Shown piece by piece: positions 44,427-56,074 of a stretch of 64,000 nt of DNA. Both the position numbers and the translations under genes were made by a program. The stretch comes from Belliella baltica DSM 15883 (lineage in GTDB: Bacteria > Bacteroidota > Bacteroidia > Cytophagales > Cyclobacteriaceae). The notes under the pieces are model-generated. The model had not been told where the DNA came from. It saw nothing but the letters and a program-made list of their open reading frames with translations, and made no database searches. The first letter of the stretch is position 1, and the number at the start of each line of letters is the position of its first letter. The stretch covers positions 4,113,501-4,177,500 of the forward strand of contig NC_018010.1 in assembly GCF_000265405.1 (NCBI RefSeq). The letters are read 5' to 3'.

Positions 44427-45481
44427 AAAATTTAAGATTATTAGGCTATCTACTAGCCTTATCATTATTTATCTATTCTTGTGACGGTAGTGGCGAGGAA
44501 CGACCTCTTGGAGAGTACGAAAAGGGGCTTTTGATCATCAATGAAGGAAATTTCTCTTCTCGTGATGGAGACATTAGCCATTACAATTTCAATACGGGGG
44601 AGGTACAGCAAAACATATTTGAAAAAGTTAATAATAGACCTTTTGCAGGATTGGTTCAAGATCTCGTTGAGTACGAGGATTATTTTTATTTGGTCGCGAA
44701 TACTGGTAAAGTAGAAATTGTAAATAAAAACACTTTTGAGAGCATAGGGTCTGTAGAAGGCGAAGAGCTAAATATTCCTAGATCAGCTATTATAACTGAT
44801 AACAAAATTTACATTGCCGATTGGGGTCCTTACGATGCAAGTTTCGCAAGTCCAGAATCATATATTGCCATTGTAAATGGTATCACAGGAGGAGCAGTTA
44901 CAAAAAAATCAAGAACTTCAAGTCGTCCTGAAAGTTTCTATAAAATAAATAACGACTTATTAATTGCCTGTTCTGCTGCGCGGAAAATTGATGTTATGAG
45001 AGTAGGAGTCGACACAGTAAATAGGAGTATCGATGTGGAAGGAACTCCTGTCAGATTCTTGGAACATGACAACAAACTGCTTCTTTTATCCAGAAACTCA
45101 AGCACTGTTTTCTTTCACGAAATCAATAAGAGTAACTACAGCATTAGCAATACGACTGAAATCAATATTTCTAGACCAACTTCGAAGTTGACATTGGGTG
45201 AAAATGGAGAGGCATATGTCATTACTTCAACAGGATGGCCTGACTATAATGATGCTGTAGCCAAAATTTCAATCACTTCAGGTCAAGTCATAGATGCTTC
45301 CCTGTATGAAGGAAACGGTTTTTATGGAATTGGTTTTGATAATTTTGATAAAAACATCTATGTCTCTGAAAACAATGGTTTTCAAGGTTCAGGAACAGCT
45401 ATAGTAATTAATCAAAGTGGTAATGAAGTCAAAACTATCCCAACAGGGGTAGGCCCATCAGGCTTTATTTTTAAAAGGTAA
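44423..45481 (+). CDS. Beta-propeller lipoprotein, BtuG-like (DUF5074/YncE type)
   Basis: This 352-residue lipoprotein has the lipobox FIYSC (Cys20). Repeating strand units such as GLLIINEGNFSSRDG, YFYLVANTGKVEIVNK, KIYIADWGPYD, AYVITSTGWPDY and NIYVSENNGF indicate a seven-bladed propeller of the YncE/DUF5074 kind. In Bacteroides the surface lipoprotein BtuG has this fold and passes B12 to BtuB. Here the gene overlaps the BtuB-like gene by 4 bp (ATGA) and both follow a cobalamin riboswitch, the same layout. The BtuG role is therefore likely but not proven; DUF5074 proteins occur in other contexts too. Confidence 0.82.
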   Translation: MKNLRLLGYLLALSLFIYSCDGSGEERPLGEYEKGLLIINEGNFSSRDGDISHYNFNTGEVQQNIFEKVNNRPFAGLVQDLVEYEDYFYLVANTGKVEIVNKNTFESIGSVEGEELNIPRSAIITDNKIYIADWGPYDASFASPESYIAIVNGITGGAVTKKSRTSSRPESFYKINNDLLIACSAARKIDVMRVGVDTVNRSIDVEGTPVRFLEHDNKLLLLSRNSSTVFFHEINKSNYSISNTTEINISRPTSKLTLGENGEAYVITSTGWPDYNDAVAKISITSGQVIDASLYEGNGFYGIGFDNFDKNIYVSENNGFQGSGTAIVINQSGNEVKTIPTGVGPSGFIFKR

Positions 45482-45592
45482 AGAAAGAAAAGAAATATCT
45501 ACAGTCAATTAATAACAATGTAGTTATTTTTTGAATTGGCAAACGGGTAAGAAAGCTTGAATTCATTAGTGAAATGAAACATCAAAGCAAAA

Positions 45593-45636
45593 AAAGACCG
45601 ATTATAATAGCTCTGAAATTATAATCGGTCTTTAAA
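45593..45636. terminator. Bidirectional terminator
   Basis: Fifteen-bp arms (45593-45607, 45619-45633; core AGACCGATTATAA) have A/T tails on both sides. It serves the BtuG-like gene and the converging membrane protein gene. Confidence 0.88.
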
Positions 45637-45637
45637 A

Positions 45638-46291
45638 TTAATCAATCAATTCCGATTTAATGTTTCTAGATGTATAGATTAAAAGGTAAATGATTAATAA
45701 TAAAATCACAAGAGCCGCTACTTCAAATTGAGCCCAGATTCTTGACCTTGTCACTACTTTTTCGGAATTAATAGCAAGCCTATGTCCCTCCTCCAGTTGG
45801 ATATTTGATAGCTTTTCCAAATCACCTATCGCTCGTTCGATATATTCATTATATATATGAACTTGTTCATAATTAATCCCTTTTTCATCAGAATAAAGAA
45901 GATCATAATCTGCAATTCTCAAATTTGTCTCAATAATACCTCTAAAATCTTTTAGGAATTCGTCTTCAGTGGCTGTAAGATTTGTTTTTTCAAAAGTACT
46001 CACTGTTGCAAGTATCTTATCTTCATAAGTCTTTATATCTTCAATTACATGTGAATAATCCGTCTCCTCCCAACAGTGATTCACCAATAATTTAATCCTA
46101 AATAAATTTTCTGATATTGTAAAAATGTAACTTTCAACTACTAATCTATCCTCGTATACTGAAGCAAAAGACTCTTCTAATTCATTAAAGTTTTTTCTAT
46201 CCAAAATATTTTTACCAAATATCACCAAGAGTAGAAATGTCAAGACAATCGCGGCTTTAAGTTTATTATTTAATGATTTAGGAGTTTTCAT
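45638..46291 (-). CDS. MCP-like four-helix-bundle membrane protein without output domain
   Basis: The 217-residue product has a membrane helix at about residues 12-28, a long helical periplasmic region (about 33-185) and a second membrane helix at about 190-207, followed by only ten residues. This matches the sensor half of chemoreceptors (four-helix-bundle MCP-N type) with the HAMP and signalling domains absent. No frame continuing the protein lies downstream; a terminator follows within 2 bp. It may be a stand-alone sensor or inhibitor partner, or a truncated receptor. No recognised partner is next to it; the 257-bp gap upstream holds only AT-rich sequence and the tRNA terminator. Confidence 0.7.
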   Translation of the reverse strand: MKTPKSLNNKLKAAIVLTFLLLVIFGKNILDRKNFNELEESFASVYEDRLVVESYIFTISENLFRIKLLVNHCWEETDYSHVIEDIKTYEDKILATVSTFEKTNLTATEDEFLKDFRGIIETNLRIADYDLLYSDEKGINYEQVHIYNEYIERAIGDLEKLSNIQLEEGHRLAINSEKVVTRSRIWAQFEVAALVILLLIIYLLIYTSRNIKSELID

Positions 46292-46519
46292 AGCTTACGT
46301 TGAGGTTACTCAATTGATTTAATAAATCTAGACGATTTTTAATTAATTAAACTGTTAAGAAAGTAAAAGAAAACTTGAAAAGCAAAAAATAAAAAACAAA
46401 TGACTTTTTCGGAAAATCGTTAACTAAATCTTCAAATTTTCATAAAACAAAAAGATGTTTCTTAAAAAAAGAATAGCAATTTTCATTATGGCTAAATGAA
46501 ACTCAAAATTGATTTAAAC

Positions 46520-46546
46520 AAAAAAGCCTCCTAAAAAGGAAGCTTT
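46520..46546 (-). terminator. Terminator of tRNA cluster
   Basis: Read leftward, AAAGCTTCCT-TTTT-AGGAGGCTTT with one mismatch is followed by TTTTTT. It lies 3 bp beyond the last tRNA-Lys. Confidence 0.85.
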
Positions 46547-46548
46547 CG

Positions 46549-46621
46549 TGATCCCGCTGGGGCTCGAACCCAGGACCCATACATTAAAAGTGTATTGCTC
46601 TACCAGCTGAGCTACGGAATC
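46549..46621 (-). tRNA. tRNA-Lys (anticodon TTT)
   Basis: A 73-nt cloverleaf with acceptor GATTCCG/CGGGATC, D-arm AGCTCAGCTGGTAGAGC, anticodon loop CTTTTAA and T-loop GGTTCGAGCC. It is identical to the copy at 47060-47132 and is the last gene of a leftward tRNA cluster. Confidence 0.97.
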
Positions 46622-46689
46622 ATTATAAATTAAATGGAGCATTTCTTTTTTTGAAATGCTCCACTGACATTGGTCTGGCGACCTTAGTG

Positions 46690-46763
46690 TGATCCTGTCA
46701 GGACTCGAACCTGAAACCTACTGCTTAGAAGGCAGTTGCTCTATCCAGTTGAGCTACAAGACC
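46690..46763 (-). tRNA. tRNA-Arg (anticodon TCT)
   Basis: A 74-nt cloverleaf with acceptor GGTCTTG/CAGGATC (two G-T pairs), anticodon stem CTGCC-type with loop CTTCTAA, and T-arm CAGGTTCGAGTCCTG. It is third of the four tRNA genes in transcription order. Confidence 0.97.
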
Positions 46764-46932
46764 ATTTTTCTACTAGAAATCTATTTGAAACAATCCTAAT
46801 TAGAATTCAAATTTATACCCTCTAATCTTAATTAAAAAGGAAAAATATGATCTAATTGTAAAATTCTTTCAATTTTCTTCTAACTCCCTCAAAACAATTG
46901 ATTTAATTTTTTGAAGTTTTTAGAAAATATTG

Positions 46933-47006
46933 TCGGGGTGGCAGGATTCGAACCTACGACCTCCACATCCCAAATGTGGCGCGATACCGGGCTACGCTAC
47001 ACCCCG
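46933..47006 (-). tRNA. tRNA-Pro (anticodon TGG)
   Basis: A 74-nt cloverleaf with acceptor CGGGGTG/CACCCCG, D-arm AGCGTAGCCCGGTATCGC, anticodon stem CCACA/TGTGG around loop TTTGGGA, and T-loop GGTTCGAATCC. It is second in the cluster. Confidence 0.97.
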
Positions 47007-47059
47007 AACTTTAATAATTATACTTTCAAATTTTTTAACTCCTTATGAGTTATTAACAG

Positions 47060-47132
47060 TGATCCCGCTGGGGCTCGAACCCAGGACCCATACATTAAAA
47101 GTGTATTGCTCTACCAGCTGAGCTACGGAATC
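47060..47132 (-). tRNA. tRNA-Lys (anticodon TTT), second copy
   Basis: Identical over all 73 bases to the gene at 46549-46621. It is the promoter-proximal gene of the cluster. Confidence 0.97.
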
Positions 47133-47219
47133 ATTTTGATCAATATCATCTCTAACTTTTAAGAGACTTTTAACGGTTTTTGATTTGTTTTTTGTCGAAT
47201 CATTGCCGTAATTGGACTG

Positions 47220-47250
47220 CAAATTTAAGCGGACTATTTTAAAATGCAAA
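47220..47250 (-). promoter_or_regulatory. Promoter of tRNA Lys-Pro-Arg-Lys cluster
   Basis: On the minus strand, TTTG at 47250-47247 and TAAATTTG at 47227-47220 (TANNTTTG) are spaced by exactly 19 bases. Transcription would start near 47213, 81 bases before the first tRNA-Lys. The -33 box overlaps the start codon of the divergent gene at 47244. Confidence 0.8.
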
Positions 47251-47972
47251 ACTCAAAGGCAATCTTTCTTACAAAATTTACAATAATTTTATTGATGTTT
47301 TCACAAAGCTTTAATTGTCAAGCCAATACAATTAGCCTCCAAAACGCAGATTCTTTGTTTAAAACCAATAACTACCAAGAAGCTATGGCTGTTTATGAAA
47401 ACTTACTCCAAAATGATGAAGTTTTCTCTCCTGCAATGCTCCTGAAAATGGCTTATATTTCTGAAGGAAAAGGAGATTTTTCAAAGGCAAGTTTTTATCT
47501 AGCTAAATACTACGACATTAACCCTAATCCAAGAGTTATCACAAAAATCAAAACGCTAACAGAGCAGCCAAATCTGGTTGGATATGAAATTACTGACTGG
47601 GATAGATTTTTCAAATTCACTTCTGACCTACAACAAGAAATCACTTTGGTATTTCTAAGTTTATTGTTGATATCCTTTATCTTACTTTTCATTTTTCAGC
47701 AAAAAGCTAACAAACCCAAATACTATGTCCCCAGTATTATCCTAATCTTCTTGGTTTTTGCTAGCAATAATTTTCTCAAACGATCATCCACAGGAATTGT
47801 GACTGGCAGTCCTACAATCATAATGGATAAACCAACAGCAGGAGGGAAATTGATAAAAAATGTAGATCCAGGACACCGGGTAATCATAAAATCTTCAAAG
47901 GATATCTGGTATGAAATAGAATGGGGAAAACAAAAAGCATTCGTCAAAAAAGAGAGCATCACTAAACTTTAA
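47244..47972 (+). CDS. Membrane protein with TPR and SH3-like domains
   Basis: This 242-residue protein has a signal peptide or membrane anchor at residues 10-27, TPR-like helices (ADSLFKTNNYQEAMAVYENLL; YISEGKGDFSKASFYLAKYYD), two membrane helices at about 135-150 and 158-172, and a C-terminal bacterial SH3-like segment (VIIKSSKDIWYEIEWGKQKAFVKKESI). Similar TPR/SH3 proteins of Bacteroidota are often encoded in aerotolerance (BatE-type) operons, but no such operon is here. It is a single gene converging on the Lon-N gene with 12 bp between stops. Function unknown; the C-terminal domain probably binds a peptide or cell wall. Confidence 0.8.
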   Translation: MQNSKAIFLTKFTIILLMFSQSFNCQANTISLQNADSLFKTNNYQEAMAVYENLLQNDEVFSPAMLLKMAYISEGKGDFSKASFYLAKYYDINPNPRVITKIKTLTEQPNLVGYEITDWDRFFKFTSDLQQEITLVFLSLLLISFILLFIFQQKANKPKYYVPSIILIFLVFASNNFLKRSSTGIVTGSPTIIMDKPTAGGKLIKNVDPGHRVIIKSSKDIWYEIEWGKQKAFVKKESITKL

Positions 47973-47984
47973 CTTTCTCAAAAG

Positions 47985-48629
47985 CTAAAAATCAAGTGCA
48001 TCTAAAGTTTTGAAATGGCCATTCATCCTTATTTTAGCTTTTGCTCGCTCAACTTCTCTTAAAACAGGAATCACCTTAATGAAATGCTTGATTAAAAACT
48101 GAATCCGCATGCTCTCTTTCCTCATGACAAGTAGCTCGTATTCTTCTTCCAAGGACAACCCAATTTTATGAGTTAATGTAAAAGAATTGATCGCTAAGGG
48201 TATGATGCTTTGAGGCTCGCCAATCAATCTGAAAAATTCTTTTAGATAAAAAATAAATTCATTGTGCAAATGGGCTGCAACTGAAATATCATTTTCAAAA
48301 GGGATTATTTCACCTGCTGCATAGAGTTTGTCTTGAAAAGGGTTTTCAAACCTTATTAATTCATAAACACGAATCACCTTAGTTTTGATATCCAATCTAC
48401 CATCTTCATAGACTTTACTCACTTCCTCCAAATGTACTTCTGAACCAAAAGGCATTAATTTATCTAAATAAACAGACACTCCAAATCTACCATCACCTTC
48501 GCTTATATCAGCAATCAACTGTTTATAACGAGGCTCAAAAATATGAAGATTAAGATGCTCACCAGGAAAAGCAACTAGTTTGAGTGGAAAAATAGGAATT
48601 ATTTCATTTGTCATATCTTTCCAACTCAT
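47985..48629 (-). CDS. Lon substrate-binding (LON-N) domain protein
   Basis: This 214-residue protein consists only of the N-terminal substrate-binding domain of Lon protease (IIPIFPLKLVAFPGEHLNLHIFEPRYKQLI at the start; G-R-F-G-V; helical end with MRIQFLIKHFIKVIPVLREVE). The ATPase and protease domains of Lon are absent, as in the widespread stand-alone LON-domain family. An alternative ATG at 48614 would shorten it by five residues. The cellular role is unknown, perhaps as an adaptor. It has its own transcript leftward. Confidence 0.9.
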   Translation of the reverse strand: MSWKDMTNEIIPIFPLKLVAFPGEHLNLHIFEPRYKQLIADISEGDGRFGVSVYLDKLMPFGSEVHLEEVSKVYEDGRLDIKTKVIRVYELIRFENPFQDKLYAAGEIIPFENDISVAAHLHNEFIFYLKEFFRLIGEPQSIIPLAINSFTLTHKIGLSLEEEYELLVMRKESMRIQFLIKHFIKVIPVLREVERAKAKIRMNGHFKTLDALDF

Positions 48630-48733
48630 TATGCTTGATAAAGTTACTGATTAGAATGTTCTCAAATTAAAAAAGTTGATATAGAGGAACTTGATTTCTT
48701 TATAAATCAAGTTTAAAAATTACGAATGATGAA

Positions 48734-49393
48734 TCAACCATCCTCTTCTTCCAATTCTTCTTGCAAACTCAAGATTTGTTGTGGCGACATATACAAGTCT
48801 CTAATTTTATTTCGATAAGCTTCATCAAAACCCTCCTGATTAAGAATGTAATTTTTTAAGGATAGAATTTGATAACCCATACCGCAAGAAATCGCATAAG
48901 TATCTGCAGCTATTTCAGCTTCTGTAAGCTTTTTGTTTGACACAATGTATCTCATTCCGAAATGCATTAAATTCGTCGTACTACGGTTCTTATAATCCAT
49001 TATATGACCCAACTCATGACCTATCCAACCTACCAGAACATCATGCGGAACTTCTTCAATCAAAATGCTTTCATCACCAAGGTTCATTGCTCTAGTAATT
49101 TTAATTCTATACTCCCGTGTTTCTTTTCCCGTCACGAGTAAGGTCATCACTCTTGGTTGTGCTTGCATTACTGAACCTTTGATTTTATCCTTAAATTCAA
49201 AATCAATATGAACTCCTGCCAATTCAGGAAAATAAGACAATGCTTCAATGACAACATCCTTTATTTCTACCGGTATTATCTTATTATCAACTTTCAACTT
49301 TTCTAAAGAAGATTGATTTTCTGATATTGAATCAGTAAGATTTGGCAGAGATGCTGTGATAAACAGAAGTAAATTTAAAAGGAGTGTTAACAT
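48734..49393 (-). CDS. Exported zinc metallopeptidase-like protein (HExxH)
   Basis: This 219-residue protein has an N-terminal hydrophobic signal (residues 1-16). Zinc ligands are in H126-E-L-G-H130, with the third ligand likely in the helix LTEAEIAADTYA (Glu158 or Glu160), the M48-like gluzincin pattern. Around the motif, VGWIGHELGHIMDYKN resembles peptidases found beside membrane-associated M48 enzymes, though the protein is small and lacks the multi-pass anchor. It ends with an acidic tail EELEEEDG. It is a single gene between the Lon-N and GAPDH genes; substrate unknown. Confidence 0.8.
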   Translation of the reverse strand: MLTLLLNLLLFITASLPNLTDSISENQSSLEKLKVDNKIIPVEIKDVVIEALSYFPELAGVHIDFEFKDKIKGSVMQAQPRVMTLLVTGKETREYRIKITRAMNLGDESILIEEVPHDVLVGWIGHELGHIMDYKNRSTTNLMHFGMRYIVSNKKLTEAEIAADTYAISCGMGYQILSLKNYILNQEGFDEAYRNKIRDLYMSPQQILSLQEELEEEDG

Positions 49394-49469
49394 AATTGGA
49401 ACTCTTAATTATCAATCCTTATTTTAACGAAAAAATTACATAATTCAAAAAATAATACAGAGAATAAAG

Positions 49470-49537
49470 AAAAAATCCCAAAAAGAGTCAAATCAAATAG
49501 CTTTATATTAAAACTTTTTGTTTTTATCTTTTTGGGA
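49470..49537 (-). terminator. Terminator of gapA, large loop
   Basis: Eleven-bp perfect arms TCCCAAAAAGA/TCTTTTTGGGA (49476-49486, 49527-49537) enclose about 40 bases. Read leftward, the stem is followed by TTTTTT. The long loop is unusual but contains a smaller AAAAC/GTTTT pairing. Confidence 0.75.
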
Positions 49538-49562
49538 AATCTAAAATCTTAATTCATTAAAA

Positions 49563-50878
<1,316 letters not shown>

Positions 50879-51766
50879 ATGTTTGTACAAGCTATTTCAA
50901 AAGTATCAGGATTTACGAGAGCGATTCATTCCATTAGCAGGAGCTACAAGGGTGAAAAAATCATTCCAGGAGCAGCAACTTTGTTTTTTGTAAACGATGA
51001 AGGGTTTGCTATTACCTGCAAACACGTCGTACAATGGCTTTCTCAAGGGATGCAGATGGGAAAACATTATACAGCCTTCAAAGAAGAGTTAAATAGGATC
51101 CCAAAAGATGGACGCTTCAAGGAAACGCTAAGAAACCTAGAGACAAAATATAAATTAGAAGAAAATAGTCCTATTCAGATGAAAACAACTTTTGTTGACT
51201 GTATTGATCAAATATCTGGATTAACTTGGCATCTTCACCCCGATTATGACCTAGCAATAATCAAATTCAACGATTTCAATAAACTGCTTTACCAAGGTCA
51301 TGCGGTTTTCCCAAAAGACTCCAACAACATCAATCAAGGCAAGTTTTTATGCAGACTTGGTTTTCCTTTCCCCGAATTCAACAACTTTAGATTCAATCCT
51401 GAAAAAGACGATATCGAGTGGACCAATGAAGGTGTAAAAGCTTCACCAAGATTTCCGATAGACGGAATGCTTACTCGATTTATTGGTGATGCAAAAGGTG
51501 TAAAATATGGTATTGAAATGAGCACACCTGGACTAAGAGGACAAAGCGGTGGGCCTCTTTTTGATGAAAATGGAATCGTTTATGGAATGCAAAGCAGAAC
51601 AAAGCACCTCCACCTTGGCTTTGATATCGAAGACAAAGAAATCATCACCAAAGGCAAAACAAAAAAAATCAATGATTATTCCTTTATCCATTTAGGCGAA
51701 TGTATTCATGTTGATGTGATCAAATCTTTTCTTACGCAACATCAAGTAAAATTCACAGAAGTATAA
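50879..51766 (+). CDS. Trypsin-like serine protease without export signal
   Basis: The 295-residue product has a chymotrypsin-fold triad: His49 in FAITCKHVV, Asp124 in PDYDLAIIKF, and Ser223 in GLRGQSGGPLFDENGIVYGMQS. A long helical insertion (about residues 55-100) separates the His from the Asp. There is no signal peptide or PDZ domain, so unlike DegP/HtrA it appears to be cytoplasmic and stand-alone. It is a single gene ending at a bidirectional terminator. Substrate unknown; similar domains occur in stress or defence proteins, but nothing adjacent supports that. Confidence 0.83.
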   Translation: MFVQAISKVSGFTRAIHSISRSYKGEKIIPGAATLFFVNDEGFAITCKHVVQWLSQGMQMGKHYTAFKEELNRIPKDGRFKETLRNLETKYKLEENSPIQMKTTFVDCIDQISGLTWHLHPDYDLAIIKFNDFNKLLYQGHAVFPKDSNNINQGKFLCRLGFPFPEFNNFRFNPEKDDIEWTNEGVKASPRFPIDGMLTRFIGDAKGVKYGIEMSTPGLRGQSGGPLFDENGIVYGMQSRTKHLHLGFDIEDKEIITKGKTKKINDYSFIHLGECIHVDVIKSFLTQHQVKFTEV

Positions 51767-51770
51767 ACAA

Positions 51771-51799
51771 AAAAAGCAGCTTCAGAAGCTGCTTTTTTT
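51771..51799. terminator. Bidirectional terminator
   Basis: Arms AAAAAGCAGCTTC/GAAGCTGCTTTTT (51771-51783, 51785-51797) have A and T runs on each side. It lies between the protease and isocitrate dehydrogenase genes. Confidence 0.92.
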
Positions 51800-51820
51800 G
51801 TTTAATTATTTAACATTATC

Positions 51821-54133
<2,313 letters not shown>

Positions 54134-54228
54134 TTAAAATTCGGGCTAAATTAATCAAAATATCGCAGTTTCAAATATTGATTGAGAACATTGAAATTTC
54201 AAGAGACGGATTAATATCTGAGACAAGA

Positions 54229-55026
54229 TTATAAGATATTAAATTGATCAGCATCTTTCCATGCTGGGAATTTGTCTCTATATGTACGTAAATCATTTGC
54301 ATCAAATTCGACAATCAGAGTCTCTTCTTTGTCTTCAGAATAGACCATTTGCTCACCTTTGAAATTATATGCTGCTGAGTGACCAGAGTATGGGACTTGA
54401 TTACCATCTTCTCCTACTCTATTTACTCCTAAAGCGTATGCTAAATTTTCCACTGCCCTAGCTTGAAGCAAAATGTCCCAAGCTTTGATTCTTGGCTTGG
54501 GCCAACTTGCTATATAAACACAAATATCATATTCCATTAAACCTTCATCAGATGAATTTCTAGACCAAACTGGAAATCTCAAATCATAGCATACTTGTGG
54601 AAGAATCTTCCAGCCATTCAATTCAAAAATCTTCCTGACTTTACCCATGGAATAAATTTCATCTTCATTAGCCATTCTAAAAAGATGTCTCTTATCATAC
54701 CAAAGTAATTCTCCGTCTGGTTTTGCCCAAAGCATTCGATTGAAAAAATTACCATTTTCTTGGATAATTACGCTTCCTGTGACTGCGGACTGCGTTTGAG
54801 AAGCCATTTGCTTGAGCCATTTACAAGCTGTGAAATTCATCGGTTCTGCCATTTCCGAAGCATCCATGGTAAATCCTGTTGAAAACATTTCAGGCAATAC
54901 AATCAGATCAACATTCTCCTCAATTTCCCATATTTTCTCTTCCAACATCGCAAAATTCGCGGTCTTATCTTTCCAATGAAGAGCTGTTTGAATCAATGCT
55001 ATTTTTAATTTTGGAAGAGACTTCAT
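54229..55026 (-). CDS. Omega-amidase-like carbon-nitrogen hydrolase
   Basis: This 265-residue nitrilase-superfamily amidase has the catalytic triad Glu46 (VLPEMFSTGF), Lys112 (WYDKRHLF) and Cys146 (PQVCYDLRFPVWSRN). The phrase DKRHLFRMANE and the length match the omega-amidase branch (YafV-like), which hydrolyses 2-oxoglutaramate or 2-oxosuccinamate left by transaminases. No signal peptide. It lies 83 bp upstream of def on the same strand. Confidence 0.92.
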   Translation of the reverse strand: MKSLPKLKIALIQTALHWKDKTANFAMLEEKIWEIEENVDLIVLPEMFSTGFTMDASEMAEPMNFTACKWLKQMASQTQSAVTGSVIIQENGNFFNRMLWAKPDGELLWYDKRHLFRMANEDEIYSMGKVRKIFELNGWKILPQVCYDLRFPVWSRNSSDEGLMEYDICVYIASWPKPRIKAWDILLQARAVENLAYALGVNRVGEDGNQVPYSGHSAAYNFKGEQMVYSEDKEETLIVEFDANDLRTYRDKFPAWKDADQFNIL

Positions 55027-55109
55027 TTTTTTTTAAATCGAATTTTGAAGTAGTTTAATAGGTGAAATGCCAATGAACTATTTTCAATAGAAAGAATCAA
55101 AATTATTAA

Positions 55110-55664
55110 TTATCTCAAGGGATAAATCATTCTATAATCTGTAGGTACTTTACCTTTACTGACTTCTATTAGCTTTGATTGCACGAGTCTTTTTTTAAGC
55201 CCTTTCAAGTAATCTATAAAAAGAATACCTTCTAAGTGATCATATTCATGTTGAATAACTCTTGCTGTCATTCCTGAAAACTCTTCTTCTCTCAAAATCC
55301 AGTTTTCATCAAAATATTCAATTGTCAACTTTTCAGGCCTTATGATTTCTGCTCTTACTTCAGGTATAGACAAACACCCCTCCTCAAAACCATAATTATC
55401 GCCATATTCATCAAGTATAATTGGATTAATAAAAGCCCTTCTTATACCTTTTTCTTCATCATTTTCATCTAACATCAATGAACTGTCAATCACAAAAAGC
55501 CTGACCCCTTGATTGATCTGAGGAGCAGCTAATCCAACACCACTGGCATGATCCATAGTGCTAAACATATCTTTGATTAAATCAGATACATCTTCATTAT
55601 CATGAATCTCTTCTGCTTCTTTTTTTAGAATTGGATTGCCATATGCTACAATCGGGTAAATCAT
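55110..55664 (-). CDS. def: Peptide deformylase
   Basis: This 184-residue metalloenzyme removes the formyl group from new protein N-termini. The three motifs are GVGLAAPQI (residues 42-50), EGCLSIPE (95-102) with the metal-binding Cys, and QHEYDHLEG (138-146) with the two His ligands and catalytic Glu. Its ATG overlaps the ruvX stop by 4 bp (ATGA), so the two are coupled. Confidence 0.97.
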   Translation of the reverse strand: MIYPIVAYGNPILKKEAEEIHDNEDVSDLIKDMFSTMDHASGVGLAAPQINQGVRLFVIDSSLMLDENDEEKGIRRAFINPIILDEYGDNYGFEEGCLSIPEVRAEIIRPEKLTIEYFDENWILREEEFSGMTARVIQHEYDHLEGILFIDYLKGLKKRLVQSKLIEVSKGKVPTDYRMIYPLR

Positions 55665-56074
55665 AATTGCTGTAAATAGGTTTGAAGTATAATAGCCGCA
55701 CTGATTTTATCTAAGTTGCCAGCTTTTTCTTTTCTGTCTTTTTTTTTACTCCCCATGGCAATCATACTCTGCATCGCCATTTTAGAAGTATATCTTTCAT
55801 CTATTAGGATGATTTTTTTCTCTGGAAATAATTTCCCTAATCTATCCTTTAAGCTGATCACTCTAGGTGTCATTTCATTGTCAGAACCATTAAGTGATTT
55901 TGGATATCCGATGACGATCGTTTCAACCTCTTCTTTTTTGAAATATTGGGTGAGGTAATCAGCAAGTTTGCTTGTTTCCACTGTTTCCAATGGATTAGCA
56001 GTAATCTTAAGCACATCCGTAACGGCTAATCCCGTCCTTTTAGTTCCCAAATCAATAGCAATAACTCTTCCCAT
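55661..56074 (-). CDS. ruvX: Holliday junction resolvase-like protein RuvX (YqgF)
   Basis: This 137-residue RNase H-fold protein starts MGRVIAIDLGTKRTGLAV and contains the family segments VIGYPKSLNGSDNEM and ILIDERYTSKMA, and a C-terminal D-x-x-S-A motif (LDKISAAIILQ). It functions in pre-16S rRNA processing and/or recombination. The ATG at 56074 shares one base with the stop of the upstream hemerythrin gene (TGATG), and the 3' end overlaps def by 4 bp, a tightly coupled trio. Confidence 0.95.
   Translation of the reverse strand: MGRVIAIDLGTKRTGLAVTDVLKITANPLETVETSKLADYLTQYFKKEEVETIVIGYPKSLNGSDNEMTPRVISLKDRLGKLFPEKKIILIDERYTSKMAMQSMIAMGSKKKDRKEKAGNLDKISAAIILQTYLQQL

Noticed and set aside
46930..47249. 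Open frames over the tRNA cluster (46930-47121 plus, 47043-47249 minus)
   Set aside because: They translate tRNA-Pro and tRNA-Lys sequence and have no protein features.
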